A DNA stretch of 64,000 nucleotides, taken from NCBI RefSeq assembly GCF_000242635.2, contig NC_017770.1, positions 2,678,669 to 2,742,668 of the forward strand. The letters run 5' to 3'. This document shows, in pieces, positions 32,772 through 42,847 of this stretch. Numbering within the stretch: the stretch's first letter is position 1; every line of letters starts with the position of its first letter. A program made the translations under genes and the position numbers. Below the pieces are notes generated by a model, which had not been told where the DNA came from, searched no databases, and saw only the letters and a program-made list of their open reading frames with translations. This DNA comes from Solitalea canadensis DSM 3403. GTDB lineage: Bacteria; Bacteroidota; Bacteroidia; Sphingobacteriales; Sphingobacteriaceae.

Positions 32772-34181
32772 CTATTTTTTACTCAGTATGTAGTATTGAT
32801 ACGGTTGTAATTTTAAAGAAGACTGCAAAGTAAAGTCTTTATTATCCATAGCGTTTTTCCAAGAAACATTTACTAGTTCTGACGAAGCCGCAAATGTACT
32901 TTCGCTATTATTCGTATTTACAATAACTAACACTTCCTGATTATTGGATACACGTTTAAACACAACTAAATCGGAACTGTTAACCTTAATAATCTCTCCT
33001 TCTTTAACAGCCTCACTGCCCATTTTAAAAGCAATGAGCTTTTTATACTCGGCTACCATATCAGGGTTTTCAGTCCAGTCGATCGGATCACGATCAAAGA
33101 AGGATAGCTTTTTAGTACTACCCACCTCCTGACCATTATACAGCAAGGTGCTTCCGCCCATGTACGAGGCGAGCACAAATGCTGCCATAGAGCCACGCTT
33201 ACCACTAAACAATCCAACCGGTGTATCATCCCAAGCCGTTTCATCGTGGTTGGTGGTAAATCTGAGTTTAGTAGAACCAGAAGGAATATTTGTCATTTCT
33301 TGCGAACTGGTGGTAAATAATGATGCATCCGGTTGAGTTCCCTTAAATACTTCCTTAAGCGTTTTGTAATAATCCCAACCGTAATTTAACTGAAAACCAG
33401 CATTAAAATGATTGGTGCGACTACCTTCTGCCAATAAAACCAATTTTCGGTCTTTAAAAGTTTTAAGCGTGTCGATGGCTTGTTTCCAGAAATCATATGG
33501 AATAAAATCAGCTGCATCGCAACGGAATCCATCAATATTTGCAGCTAGCACCCAATACTTCATAGAACGAATCATTTCTTTTCGCATATCCTGATTATTA
33601 TAATCAAGGGCAGCAACATCATTCCAGTTTGTATTAGGTGGAATTATGATATTTCCGTTGGCATCCTGCTTATACCATGCTTTATTACTGATCCATGGGT
33701 TATCCCAGGCGGTATGATTAGCCACCCAGTCGATCACCACCGCCATATCACGTTTATGGGCTTCTTTAACCAGCGTTCTGAAATCTTCTAACGTTCCGAA
33801 TTCGGGATTTACTTCTTTATAATTTTTAACTGCATATGGAGACCCTAATCCTCCAGCAGACCTGATTTGTCCGACTGGATTAATAGGCATCAACCAAATA
33901 ACATTCACACCTAAAGCCTTAATCGAATCCAGGCGATTTTGTACACCTTTAAAGTTTCCTTCTTTACTAAAGCCTCTTAGATTCACTTCGTACATTACCA
34001 CATCTTTTGTAGCAGGAACATTTGCAAAAGGTGCTGCATATACAGGTGGGTCAACGGGTTTTACAACAGGAGGAACAGGTGTTACCGGGTCATCTCCTTT
34101 CTTACAATCTAAAAAAGAGAAGGACAACGCGAGTAGCGCGTAAACAACATTCATTTTAAATGGTATGGTTACATATTTCAT
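32772..34181 (-). CDS. GH13 alpha-amylase family enzyme, likely SusG-like surface lipoprotein
   Basis: The 469-residue enzyme has a GH13 (beta/alpha)8 core with VVIDWVANHTAWDN, the nucleophile Asp in NIDGFRCDAADFIPYDFW, the acid/base Glu in LVLLAEGSRTN and the transition-state Asp in FTTNHDETAWDD. The N-terminus is hydrophobic and ends FLDCKKGDDPVTP, a probable lipoprotein site followed by the acidic stretch typical of surface-exposed Bacteroidota lipoproteins. The -1 residue before Cys is Asp, which is unusual for a lipobox, so the lipid anchor is not certain. It is last in the susC-susD-susE operon, 111 bases after susE with a hairpin between, and would hydrolyse alpha-1,4-glucans at the surface. 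Confidence 0.9.
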   Translation of the reverse strand: MKYVTIPFKMNVVYALLALSFSFLDCKKGDDPVTPVPPVVKPVDPPVYAAPFANVPATKDVVMYEVNLRGFSKEGNFKGVQNRLDSIKALGVNVIWLMPINPVGQIRSAGGLGSPYAVKNYKEVNPEFGTLEDFRTLVKEAHKRDMAVVIDWVANHTAWDNPWISNKAWYKQDANGNIIIPPNTNWNDVAALDYNNQDMRKEMIRSMKYWVLAANIDGFRCDAADFIPYDFWKQAIDTLKTFKDRKLVLLAEGSRTNHFNAGFQLNYGWDYYKTLKEVFKGTQPDASLFTTSSQEMTNIPSGSTKLRFTTNHDETAWDDTPVGLFSGKRGSMAAFVLASYMGGSTLLYNGQEVGSTKKLSFFDRDPIDWTENPDMVAEYKKLIAFKMGSEAVKEGEIIKVNSSDLVVFKRVSNNQEVLVIVNTNNSESTFAASSELVNVSWKNAMDNKDFTLQSSLKLQPYQYYILSKK

Positions 34182-34254
34182 ATAAACGAGATGGCTAAAA
34201 CGTTAAAATAATCTATTTATAAGAAATAGTTGGGTTTAACAATAGATTAAAAAA

Positions 34255-34282
34255 GGGCGGGTCACAGCCAGCGAAACCGCCC
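34255..34282 (-). terminator. Terminator-like hairpin between susE and the GH13 gene
   Basis: On the minus strand GGGCGG pairs with CCGCCC around a 16-base loop and is followed by TTTTTT. It lies inside the operon, so it may act as a partial terminator that lowers GH13 expression relative to susCDE. Confidence 0.6.
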
Positions 34283-34292
34283 CTACAATACA

Positions 34293-35363
34293 TTAGTTTT
34301 TGCGAACTGTGTACGTGTATTTGTAAGGCTGATTAGCTTTGCTTAAGCTAATGGTAACCGTATAATTTCCGCTTTCAGTTATGTTGATTGCGTCATTTGT
34401 TTGTACAAGTTCACCTTCTAACTCAGCACTTGCTGCAGGACCGAAATTAATATCCCAACCATCATTAGCACGGAATTTTAATGCTCCAGCTACCAGGTTG
34501 ATCGTTTTTGTCCACACATCTTTACTAGCATCATACGTTAGAGGTGTAGAGGCATCCCAACTACCTGGCGTTGCAGTACCAACCATTCCCCAAGTGCTAA
34601 TATGTGTAATTTTATAAGTAAGGTCACTGATATTAGCTTCAATCTTATAAACACCAGCTTTATCAACCGACATACTGCCGGCCTGTCCATCTGTTGTTAA
34701 TTTGCCATCAGAAGCATAGCCATAATTGATATGATCCCAATCAGGAGCTGAGGTAAACTTAAGATCAGTACCTGAGTTGAAATAGATATAACCTTCAAAT
34801 TTTCCATCATCAATAGCGGTTAGTTTAGGTGCTGACGCTGGCTTATAGCCTTGATAGCCACCTGGCACCCATAAACGTACAGGTTCAGGTATAGTCGGAG
34901 GTTCAACAATTTCCTTAAACGGCGTAATGGTCATTTTAATGACTTGAGAAATAACTGTATCTAAATTATTGATAGATGCACCTAATCTTAATTCTATTAC
35001 TGAAGATTTGTTGGCAGGTAAATGCAACTGGTCTAATAATTTTTTATTCAGATCGGTCATTACTATTGATAATTCATCTGAATTACTTGAACCGATAGAA
35101 ACCGGATGAGCAAATTGTTTAGTTGCCGAATCAGCTTGTAAAAAATAACTTACTGATGTGGTTACCCCATAATCTGCCTTTTTCCATTTAACTTTAACCG
35201 TATCAGTTAGGTTTAGTGCTGTTATTTCAATAGTTGATCCGCTTGACGGAGTTGTTATTTCAGGTGCAATAATTTTTTCACCTATCATTGGACCAACCTC
35301 ATCTTTCTGACAAGCAAACAAGGTTAAACCAAGAAACAATAGTGTATAAAAATGTTTTTTCAT
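34293..35363 (-). CDS. susE: SusE/SusF-family starch-binding outer-membrane lipoprotein
   Basis: The 356-residue protein has a clear lipoprotein signal (LLFLGLTLFACQKDEVGP), an N-terminal SusE domain with Ig-like strands (about 35-150), and at least two starch-binding modules in the C-terminal half. Aromatic motifs there (LWVPGGYQGYKPASAPKL, GMVGTATPGSWDASTPLTYD, LKFRANDGWDINFGP) match SusE/SusF carbohydrate-binding domains. It would hold glucans at the outer surface for SusC/SusD. Only one such gene is present here, against separate susE and susF in Bacteroides. It starts 11 bases after susD. Confidence 0.88.
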   Translation of the reverse strand: MKKHFYTLLFLGLTLFACQKDEVGPMIGEKIIAPEITTPSSGSTIEITALNLTDTVKVKWKKADYGVTTSVSYFLQADSATKQFAHPVSIGSSNSDELSIVMTDLNKKLLDQLHLPANKSSVIELRLGASINNLDTVISQVIKMTITPFKEIVEPPTIPEPVRLWVPGGYQGYKPASAPKLTAIDDGKFEGYIYFNSGTDLKFTSAPDWDHINYGYASDGKLTTDGQAGSMSVDKAGVYKIEANISDLTYKITHISTWGMVGTATPGSWDASTPLTYDASKDVWTKTINLVAGALKFRANDGWDINFGPAASAELEGELVQTNDAINITESGNYTVTISLSKANQPYKYTYTVRKN

Positions 35364-35374
35364 GTTGTTTAATC

Positions 35375-36970
35375 TTAATAACCTTTGTTTTGAACCAGAT
35401 TAGTATTGATTGATAGATCGGAAGCCGGAATTGGGAACAGATCCATGTGGGCCGGAGTTGCTGCGCCTGCTTTAACATTTCCTTTCCAATCCCATAAATA
35501 CTCACCACCGGAAAATTTGCCAAAACGGATCAAATCTGTTCTGCGGTGGCACTCCCAATAGAGTTCGCGAGCTCTTTCGTCCAAAATGAAATCAAGTGTC
35601 AGATTGGCAGCAGCAATATTTCCGGATGTATTTCCATAGGCCCTCTCGCGGATTTTATTGATATAAGAAACGGCAGTTGCTTCAGTACCACCTGTTCCCC
35701 CTCTTTTTACTGCTTCTGCATACATCAGGTAAACATCAGCCAAACGGAATAAAGGAAAATCTGTGTCGACAAATGTTCCATGCTTTCCAGCTGAGCCATC
35801 TGCGTTCACATTTCTATATTTAGTACTTAGGTATCCCTCTTTAAACTGATTAGGAACATCTATATCCAGTTTCTGGCCATCGGTAAAGAACATTGCTCTT
35901 TTATCAGTGGCACCGGTTTTATCGGCAAATTTGTTTACAAACGTATTCGTAAATCTGTTACCGGCCCAAGGCCCACTAGGTATGCCATAATCTTTTACAT
36001 AATCCATATTTCCACCCACCTGAGCATGGATAATATAGGTTACACCTCCATAACCACGGGTATTCATTCCATCTTCGGCAATCGGCAATATGATTTCTTC
36101 ATTCCACTTATGGTTATCAGCTAAAAAGAGTTCATTATATTTAGGGTGAAGAGTATAACCTGCATTAATGATTTTATTGCAATAGGTTAAACAGTCGGTA
36201 TATCGGGCATTCCCTTTACCTAAGTACACTTCCGCATTCAAGTACATTTTAGCTAGCAACATCCATGCAGCAGCCTGATCTGCACGACCATATTCATTGG
36301 TACGAGCTTCTGCTAATGAAGGAAGCACGTCAACTAACTCTGATTCGATATAAGCGAAAAGGTCTTTTCTATTAATTTGCTTAGGAATAAATGCACCTGT
36401 TTTATCTTTTTCAGTGGTAAATGGCACATTTCCCCACAGATCCATAGCATAGTAATAATACAACGCTCTCATAAAACGAGCTTCAGCAAGGTATTTGGTA
36501 ACGTCTCCTTTTAACGGCTCCGACAGCCCCCCTACTCTTTCCTGTACCGAACGGATATATTCATTACAATAAGAAATATTGATGAAAATGCGCTGGTACA
36601 TCAGGTTAACATAACCGTTAGCATCCGACCATACCATTCCATGATATTCTACTAATCCTCCATCGCCCCAGGCATTAATACATTCATCCGTAGTAACCTC
36701 CTGAATATTGAAATATCCTCGTAAAAATGAAGTGGTACCTTCATCAGAAGCAGAAAGCTCAGGCGAACCAAATTCCCCTTTTTGTCCGGTAAGGGTTAAG
36801 CTACCGTAAAGTTTTGCAAGCATTTGTTTGTAGGCCTGCGGATCATTAAAAACAGATGCCGAAGTAATAATCCTTTTATCCGTAGGAACGGTATCCAGAT
36901 CGTTAATGCAAGACGACATGCTAAGTCCTGCTGCCACTAAAGCGATCGTGAAAAATTTATATTTTTTCAT
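35375..36970 (-). CDS. susD: SusD-family starch-binding lipoprotein
   Basis: The 531-residue protein has a lipoprotein signal peptide (FTIALVAAGLSMSSCINDLD). A helical TPR-like SusD fold follows, with the family features RALYYYYAMDLWGNVPFTTE, a RADQAAAWMLLAKMYLNAEVY helix pair and the C-terminal DERARELYWECHRRTDLIRF. It covers the SusC pore from outside and binds the polysaccharide. It starts 21 bases after susC and 11 bases before susE, so the three are one operon. Starch is indicated by the GH13 neighbours rather than by SusD itself. Confidence 0.95.
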   Translation of the reverse strand: MKKYKFFTIALVAAGLSMSSCINDLDTVPTDKRIITSASVFNDPQAYKQMLAKLYGSLTLTGQKGEFGSPELSASDEGTTSFLRGYFNIQEVTTDECINAWGDGGLVEYHGMVWSDANGYVNLMYQRIFINISYCNEYIRSVQERVGGLSEPLKGDVTKYLAEARFMRALYYYYAMDLWGNVPFTTEKDKTGAFIPKQINRKDLFAYIESELVDVLPSLAEARTNEYGRADQAAAWMLLAKMYLNAEVYLGKGNARYTDCLTYCNKIINAGYTLHPKYNELFLADNHKWNEEIILPIAEDGMNTRGYGGVTYIIHAQVGGNMDYVKDYGIPSGPWAGNRFTNTFVNKFADKTGATDKRAMFFTDGQKLDIDVPNQFKEGYLSTKYRNVNADGSAGKHGTFVDTDFPLFRLADVYLMYAEAVKRGGTGGTEATAVSYINKIRERAYGNTSGNIAAANLTLDFILDERARELYWECHRRTDLIRFGKFSGGEYLWDWKGNVKAGAATPAHMDLFPIPASDLSINTNLVQNKGY

Positions 36971-36991
36971 AATTGATAAGCTTATTGATGA

Positions 36992-39967
36992 TTAAAAATC
37001 ACAGTTAACACCTAATTGGAATGTCCTTGAACGTGGGTAGAAGTTATTATCCAAACCTCCACTGATCTCAGGATCCAAGCCGTCATAATTAGTGATCACG
37101 AATACATTCTGCACATTGGCATTAATTCTCAGGTTCACTTTGTTATTCCATAAAGCTGGCAGGCGGTAACCCAAGCTGATATTGTCCAAACGGAAGTAAG
37201 AGGCATCCTGGATATAATAATCTGATGTATTGGTTTTCAATGCAGTCATGAAACGGGTATCTGAGGCCGACATAGTCTGGTTGCTTAAATAACCCAGTGT
37301 TGAATAAAATCCTCTGTAGGTGCTGTTAGCCGCTACGTTATTGTAATTGTAGTTACCCAAGCTTAATCTTCCGAATGCTGAGAAATCCCAACGTTTGTAA
37401 GATAAATTGGTTCCGATACCCATCAATACTGTTGCGTCCGGCTTTTTGAATACATACAGATCGCTGCTGTTGATGATACCATCATTGTTACGGTCTACAT
37501 ACACATCTTCCATAGGTTTTCCATCACGATCGTACACTTGTTCATACACAAAGTAGGAGTTAACAGGATAGCCTACTTTCTGTACCTGAATTGTTCCGGA
37601 AGTGGTTCCGGCAATTCCTCCTACCAATACTTGATAGTTTGGATCACCTGTTAAACTCAGGTTGGTGATTTCGTTCTTATTGTAAGAAATGTTATAATTC
37701 ACATTCCATTTCAAAGCAGATTTTGTAAGTATTTTTGCATTTAAAGTGAATTCAACTCCTTTGTTTTCCATGTCCCCAACATTGGTAAGCACACGGGCTG
37801 AGAAGTTGGTTCCTGCTGGCACATCCACAATGCTTAGCAGATCGTTCGTTTTTTTCTGATAGAAATCTAAAGTACCGGTGATGCGGTTATCAAGGAATCC
37901 ATAATCTAAACCGATGTTGGCTGTATTGGTAGATTCCCATTTAATGTTTGCATCATAACCATCCGGACGTAAGGTGTTGTAAAATGAATTCCCGAACTGG
38001 TAACGTGAGGTATTATCACTGATCGTGTATTTAGCCAAATAAGGATAATTATTGCCGTTATTTAAATCTTGTTGTCCGGTTGTACCGTACCCAACACGCA
38101 GCTTAAGGTCTGAGATGGTTTTGTTATTTTTAAAGAAATCATCATTGATCTTCCAGGCAACAGCAACTGATGGGAACAAGCCCCAACGGTTATCTGCATC
38201 AAAACGAGAAGTCGCATCATCACGCAAGGTAAAGGTTACCAAATATTTATCTTTAAACGTATAGTTTAAACGGCCGAAGAAAGAAACCAGGTAATACTCA
38301 GAACTGTAGATATTAGGCTCGCCCTTAGCGGTTTTAGTAACGTTCATGCTCGAATCTGCACCTTCTCTATAAAAGTGCGACCACGAATAACCGCCCATCA
38401 CGTCAATCTTACTTTGGATACTCTTTACCTCTTTTGAGTAATTAAGGTAGAAATCCAATAACTGATTGCGGCGTCTTTCTTCATATGGATTAATTCTACC
38501 TCCTGAAACGGCAGGAGAATTTACCCATTGTGTACTGTCCTTAACGTTATTATGACCTTGAGATATCGTATAGTCATAACCTAAGTTAAGGTTAGCACGT
38601 AATTCCTTTAAGAATGGAAACTGGTAATCTGCTTGGGCATTTCCAATACTTCTTTTAACAGTTGATGTATTATCTGTTAATTCTAACTGTGCAACAGGGT
38701 TTGGTGTTGCCAAAGGAACAGGGTTGCCATTCAAGGTATTATCCTGCGTCCAGGTGGTGAAACCTCTCCAACGTTCATTGCCATTGTATACAGGCTTTGT
38801 TGGATCGTAGTATACAGCATTACCAATTGCTCCCTGATCAGCGAAATTGTTATTGTTATACATTCCCTTTACGTTGAAATTGAGTTTCAAGGAGTTTTTA
38901 AGGAATGTTGGATTTGCATTAATTGCTAAAGTTGTTCTTTCAAAATTGTACGTTTTCAGCGTTCCATCGGTATTATTATAACCTAATGAAACACGATAAG
39001 GCATTTTCTTCCAGGTTCCTGAAACGCCTACGTTATGATCCTGACCAAACGCATTTTGATAAATAGCATCTTGCCAATCGGTATTGGCAGTTCCTAAAAG
39101 TGACAATACAGGCTGCTGACCAGCATAAATTTTATTAACCAAAGCTCTAAATTCATCTCCTGTATAAACTGCCACTTTATTTGGAACAGTTGCCAATGAT
39201 GTTGTTAATCCGTAAGTAACTTTAAATTTTTCGCCACCTTTTTTAGTGGTGATCAAGATAACACCGTTTGATGCTCGTGAACCGTAAATAGCTGTAGCAG
39301 AAGCATCTTTAAGAACGGTTACATTTTCCACATCGTTAGGATTTATGGATGATAAAATGTTAGGAGAACCTCCGATCGGAGTGTTATCAACCGGAACGTT
39401 ATCAATAATGATCAGCGGATCATTGCTAGCATTTAAAGAAGCTCCACCTCGAATACGGATAGTTGATGTATTACCAGGTGCTCCACTGATTGAGGTTACG
39501 GTAACACCCGCAATACGTCCAGAAATCGCCTCCTGAACAGAATTTACTGCACCAGCATTAAACTCTTTATTAGAAAGCGTCCCTACCGCTCCGGTAAGGT
39601 CATCTTTTTTCTTTGTTCCATAACCAATAACAACTACCTCATTCAATGAAGTTGCAGAGGCTTTTAAATAAAGTGTGATATTGGTATTAGCCGTTACATT
39701 GATTGTTTTTTCTAAAACTTCAAATCCCATTGAATTAACCACTACCGTGTGTTGCCCAAGTGGTAATCCTGTAAATTTAAAAATACCGTCTACATTGGTT
39801 CCCGTAGATAATTTGGTGCCTTTTATGGTTACCCCGGCAAAAGGCATTGGCAGATTCGTGTCGTCAAAAACACGACCGGTGAGTGTTCCTGTCTGTGCAA
39901 ATGTTATCAGCGAAACTAATAACATACACAAGGTAGCACCGTACTTAAGTAAGTAGAGTTTTCTCAT
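36992..39967 (-). CDS. susC: SusC/RagA-family TonB-linked outer-membrane transporter
   Basis: The transporter of about 991 residues has a signal peptide (LLKYGATLCMLLVSLITFAQ), a CarboxypepD_reg-like domain (TGTLTGRVFDDTNLPMPFAG), the SusC marker region LNEVVVIGYGTKKKDDLTGA, a plug with IRIRGGASLNASNDPLIIID and a C-terminal barrel ending FYPRSRTFQLGVNCDF. It imports the oligosaccharides captured by SusD/SusE. The start at 39967 gives a normal signal peptide; an in-frame ATG at 40039 would add 24 unlikely residues. A leader of about 250 bases upstream contains a 10-bp palindrome that may be an operator. Confidence 0.95.
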   Translation of the reverse strand: MRKLYLLKYGATLCMLLVSLITFAQTGTLTGRVFDDTNLPMPFAGVTIKGTKLSTGTNVDGIFKFTGLPLGQHTVVVNSMGFEVLEKTINVTANTNITLYLKASATSLNEVVVIGYGTKKKDDLTGAVGTLSNKEFNAGAVNSVQEAISGRIAGVTVTSISGAPGNTSTIRIRGGASLNASNDPLIIIDNVPVDNTPIGGSPNILSSINPNDVENVTVLKDASATAIYGSRASNGVILITTKKGGEKFKVTYGLTTSLATVPNKVAVYTGDEFRALVNKIYAGQQPVLSLLGTANTDWQDAIYQNAFGQDHNVGVSGTWKKMPYRVSLGYNNTDGTLKTYNFERTTLAINANPTFLKNSLKLNFNVKGMYNNNNFADQGAIGNAVYYDPTKPVYNGNERWRGFTTWTQDNTLNGNPVPLATPNPVAQLELTDNTSTVKRSIGNAQADYQFPFLKELRANLNLGYDYTISQGHNNVKDSTQWVNSPAVSGGRINPYEERRRNQLLDFYLNYSKEVKSIQSKIDVMGGYSWSHFYREGADSSMNVTKTAKGEPNIYSSEYYLVSFFGRLNYTFKDKYLVTFTLRDDATSRFDADNRWGLFPSVAVAWKINDDFFKNNKTISDLKLRVGYGTTGQQDLNNGNNYPYLAKYTISDNTSRYQFGNSFYNTLRPDGYDANIKWESTNTANIGLDYGFLDNRITGTLDFYQKKTNDLLSIVDVPAGTNFSARVLTNVGDMENKGVEFTLNAKILTKSALKWNVNYNISYNKNEITNLSLTGDPNYQVLVGGIAGTTSGTIQVQKVGYPVNSYFVYEQVYDRDGKPMEDVYVDRNNDGIINSSDLYVFKKPDATVLMGIGTNLSYKRWDFSAFGRLSLGNYNYNNVAANSTYRGFYSTLGYLSNQTMSASDTRFMTALKTNTSDYYIQDASYFRLDNISLGYRLPALWNNKVNLRINANVQNVFVITNYDGLDPEISGGLDNNFYPRSRTFQLGVNCDF

Positions 39968-40094
39968 TGGTTGTAATACATTAAAAATTGGTCGTAACTT
40001 TTTTTTGCCCGCACATTTGGTTGTGCTAAGCAGAATCAAAAGAAATGAGGAAACGGATTGAATACAATCAGTATAGAGGGCAATATAGATTAAT

Positions 40095-40119
40095 ATAGTT
40101 TATACAAAATATAAACTAT
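40095..40119 (-). promoter_or_regulatory. 10-bp perfect palindrome upstream of susC (candidate operator)
   Basis: ATAGTTTATA and TATAAACTAT are separated by CAAAA, 128-152 bases before the susC start, between susC and the SusR-like gene. Position and symmetry suit a regulator site; no second copy was found before the other maltose genes, so assignment is tentative. Confidence 0.35.
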
Positions 40120-40185
40120 TGATCTTCAGAAAACTACACCAAGTTCATATCAGTGAAATATCGATTTTTAAAACAAAAATATTGA

Positions 40186-40250
40186 TGATAGCTGGTAGCT
40201 TTTAGCCGTTAGCTATTAGTTTTTAGTTAGGATTATGACTAAAAGCTAAG
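40186..40250. repeat. AGCTATTAGCTTTTAG-word inverted repeat
   Basis: GATAGCTGGTAGCTTTTAGC and GTTAGCTATTAGTTTTTAG on the left face ACTAAAAGCTAAG on the right. It sits directly after the SusR-like stop codon and may end that transcript. Similar words occur at 7384-7413 and 53079-53126. Confidence 0.6.
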
Positions 40251-40251
40251 C

Positions 40252-41853
40252 TCACACCGACTGGATCTTCATAAGGTATTCTTCAAAATCATCATTGGAG
40301 ACCAGCGATTTTTTCTTGATACGGGTTTTGTAGGCGTAAATGGTATTGACTGAATAATCCAATATTTTTGCGATTCGGTCATTATCCGTAATACCAATTC
40401 TAATGAGGGCAAAAATTCGGAGTTCTGGATTCATTAACTGACCGTCTTCGATTTTCATCCGGTCTTCTTCTTTAAACAATGAATTAAATCCCTGAACAAA
40501 GTTGGGGAACAATTTCAGAAACACTTTATCGAAGCTCAAGAAAAGTCCTTCTCGTTCTTTATGCAGATCGACCTTTGCTAATGTAGTTTTAAGGTCGTCA
40601 CCCCTACCCATTAGCAGCTTTTGCTCAATTGATTTCTTCAATCGCTCCAGCTTGTCTATATATTCAGAACATACATTAAAGTAATACACAATGTACTCAT
40701 CCTTAATTTTGTTGGCCTCTTTCAGCAAATCATTTGTATGCTGTAAATTTTCATTCGCCAGTTTGATGATCTTATCAGCAACTTTTAATTTTTTAAGTTG
40801 TTTAAAGATGATTACAATAAACGTAACCACCATCAAGAACAAAACGGTAGCCAGGATAGAATATCCAAGTAATAACTTACGTTGATGCTCAACCGTACTC
40901 AATTGTTGTCCTTCAATGATAGGTAAAATGGCCCCAATTTGAATTTCACGGTGACGGGCACCGTAATAGGTTGCATCTTCCAGCGCCTGCTTTATATAAT
41001 CATAAGCCGTTTGTGTATTTCCCTTTTTATATAAGATATCGGCCAGATTTAAGATCGCCACCGTTTCTTTAGTGGCTGATTTTACATCGGCAATTGCAGC
41101 TTTAACCAACAGATCAACCGACTCTTTTTCATGTCCAGAATAAGCATAAATAAAACTTAGGCTACTTGCATTAATAGCAAACTGGTGTGGTGTTAAGTTT
41201 TTAAAGCTCATGATCTGCTCATAGCTTTTTGTTGCCGCTTTCATATCGCCATTACGAAGGTTTTTAAGACCTTGAAGCGATAAATAATCATACGAGGCAG
41301 GATCTGATAAAGCCATCGCTGAATCAGCAAAATCATTTCCTTTTTGATTGTACGCTGCGGTAAAGTATTTGTCTTTATGAAAATCGGCTAAATCAAAGTA
41401 ATAGCGGGCTTGCAACGAGAAAAATTCGACTCTCTCTTTTTTATTTAATGATGAAGGGATGATAGACTGCAATACATCATAGGTTTCCTTAAACATTCCT
41501 GATGAAAGCAGGATAAAACCTATTTTCAGTTTTACCTCTTCAATTTTGGCTTTATCGTTTAATTGTGGCGCAACCTTTTCCAATTGCTTGGCGCAATAGA
41601 ATGCAGAATCGTAATTAAAGGTTTTGTACTCTTCATAAAGCGAAGAGTAGCCATTATAAAGTTGTTGCGCAGTCGGATTTTGCTCTTTTCTGAGCGATTG
41701 TTTTAGTTCATCAATCCGTTTAAGCTTTATAGCCTCGTATTCTTTCTTTTTAACTAACGCCGCATTCAACTCATTAAATAAGCTGTCTGTTGAGGTTGCA
41801 AATGTGGAGAGCGCGCATAATAATCCAATAATAGTGGCTAAAAAATGCTTCAT
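40252..41853 (-). CDS. SusR-like membrane-bound transcriptional regulator (DUF6377-type, TPR sensor)
   Basis: The 533-residue protein has a signal peptide (1-20), a periplasmic helical region with TPR-like repeats (about 30-310), a single membrane helix (LLLGYSILATVLFLMVVTFI, about 325-347), a coiled coil, and a cytoplasmic C-terminus. That C-terminus ends in a helix-turn-helix (LRIFALIRIGITDNDRIAKI, then LDYSVNTIYAYKTRIKKKS). This is the architecture of the Bacteroides SusR maltose sensor, in which the periplasmic part senses the sugar and the DNA-binding part activates sus genes. It lies next to susC on the same strand, with a 284-base gap. Identity as SusR is by architecture and context. 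Confidence 0.8.
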   Translation of the reverse strand: MKHFLATIIGLLCALSTFATSTDSLFNELNAALVKKKEYEAIKLKRIDELKQSLRKEQNPTAQQLYNGYSSLYEEYKTFNYDSAFYCAKQLEKVAPQLNDKAKIEEVKLKIGFILLSSGMFKETYDVLQSIIPSSLNKKERVEFFSLQARYYFDLADFHKDKYFTAAYNQKGNDFADSAMALSDPASYDYLSLQGLKNLRNGDMKAATKSYEQIMSFKNLTPHQFAINASSLSFIYAYSGHEKESVDLLVKAAIADVKSATKETVAILNLADILYKKGNTQTAYDYIKQALEDATYYGARHREIQIGAILPIIEGQQLSTVEHQRKLLLGYSILATVLFLMVVTFIVIIFKQLKKLKVADKIIKLANENLQHTNDLLKEANKIKDEYIVYYFNVCSEYIDKLERLKKSIEQKLLMGRGDDLKTTLAKVDLHKEREGLFLSFDKVFLKLFPNFVQGFNSLFKEEDRMKIEDGQLMNPELRIFALIRIGITDNDRIAKILDYSVNTIYAYKTRIKKKSLVSNDDFEEYLMKIQSV

Positions 41854-41894
41854 GAGGAAATCAAACTTAAATTGGCTGTGTACAGCCGACTAAG

Positions 41895-42698
41895 TTAAAA
41901 TCCTTTTAACAAATCCATCAATATTTTTTTACGTTGTTCAATACTAAGGTTTCGTTGGTAGTTATATAAAGCATTTTCCCACTCACCGTAAAATGCATTC
42001 GGTAACACAATGTACCGATGCCCCCATTGTTCTTTAGCCTTATCTGTCTCAGCAAAACGCTCATCAACTGGCTTCTTTTCGAATACTTCAGCATGATCAT
42101 TCAGGTTATCACCCATCAACATCACAATTTTATGGTTTTCAGCAACTTTATGACGACGATCTTCCTTATTCGATTTATTGGAGCGGAATAAACAATGAGC
42201 TGCATCCGCATTAGGTAATTGCAGTTTATTCAGATTTATTACGGTGGTAGTAACTTCACTTGTATCTCTATTACTGATATAGAATATTTCAATTCCTTTA
42301 GATGCTGCCCATTGTAAAAACTCAACACCACCAGGTACAGCAGTTGCAGCTGAAAGGTTTGTCCATTGTTTCCATTTTGCTTCCGTAAAATCAACACCCT
42401 CCTTAATCAACTGTGCATTGAAATAGCTGTTATCGATAATTGTTTCGTCCAAATCGGTAATTATCGCCCATTTCTCTTTTCTTTTTTTATGCTTCAGATC
42501 CTTTTCTAATGTCCATTTGGCCGAATTAAATGCCTGGTAACACAAAGCCCGGTATTCTGCTGCTTTCTGAGTATATAACACTGAAAACGTTTTTAATTCT
42601 TCGACAGAGACCTGATGCATTACCGGAGCGGTAGTTTCCTGGGCAAAGGCAAAATTTCCCAAAGAAATGGCAAAAAGGAGAACAAAAATCTTTTTCAT
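41895..42698 (-). CDS. e(P4)-family acid phosphatase / 5'-nucleotidase (class C)
   Basis: The 267-residue HAD-superfamily enzyme has a signal peptide (KIFVLLFAISLGNFAFAQ) and the class C motif WAIITDLDETIIDNSYFNAQ, whose two aspartates are nucleophile and acid. The YISNRDTSE and IVMLMGDNLNDH motifs follow. Family members are exported phosphatases that dephosphorylate nucleotides, including NMN in Haemophilus. The signal peptide lacks an obvious lipobox, so it may be soluble and periplasmic. It precedes the SusR-like gene by 41 bases on the same strand but has no evident role in starch use. Confidence 0.9.
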   Translation of the reverse strand: MKKIFVLLFAISLGNFAFAQETTAPVMHQVSVEELKTFSVLYTQKAAEYRALCYQAFNSAKWTLEKDLKHKKRKEKWAIITDLDETIIDNSYFNAQLIKEGVDFTEAKWKQWTNLSAATAVPGGVEFLQWAASKGIEIFYISNRDTSEVTTTVINLNKLQLPNADAAHCLFRSNKSNKEDRRHKVAENHKIVMLMGDNLNDHAEVFEKKPVDERFAETDKAKEQWGHRYIVLPNAFYGEWENALYNYQRNLSIEQRKKILMDLLKGF

Positions 42699-42847
42699 TA
42701 ATCACAGTTTTAGCCGGCAAATTTAAGGTTCTAATACAGAATTACCGATAATAGCCAATTTATTAATACCAATTCCATTTTACACTCCGTTTCGTTAAGC
42801 ACCTCAAAAAATGATAACTTTCTCAGGATTCCAAACGACAACCATCT

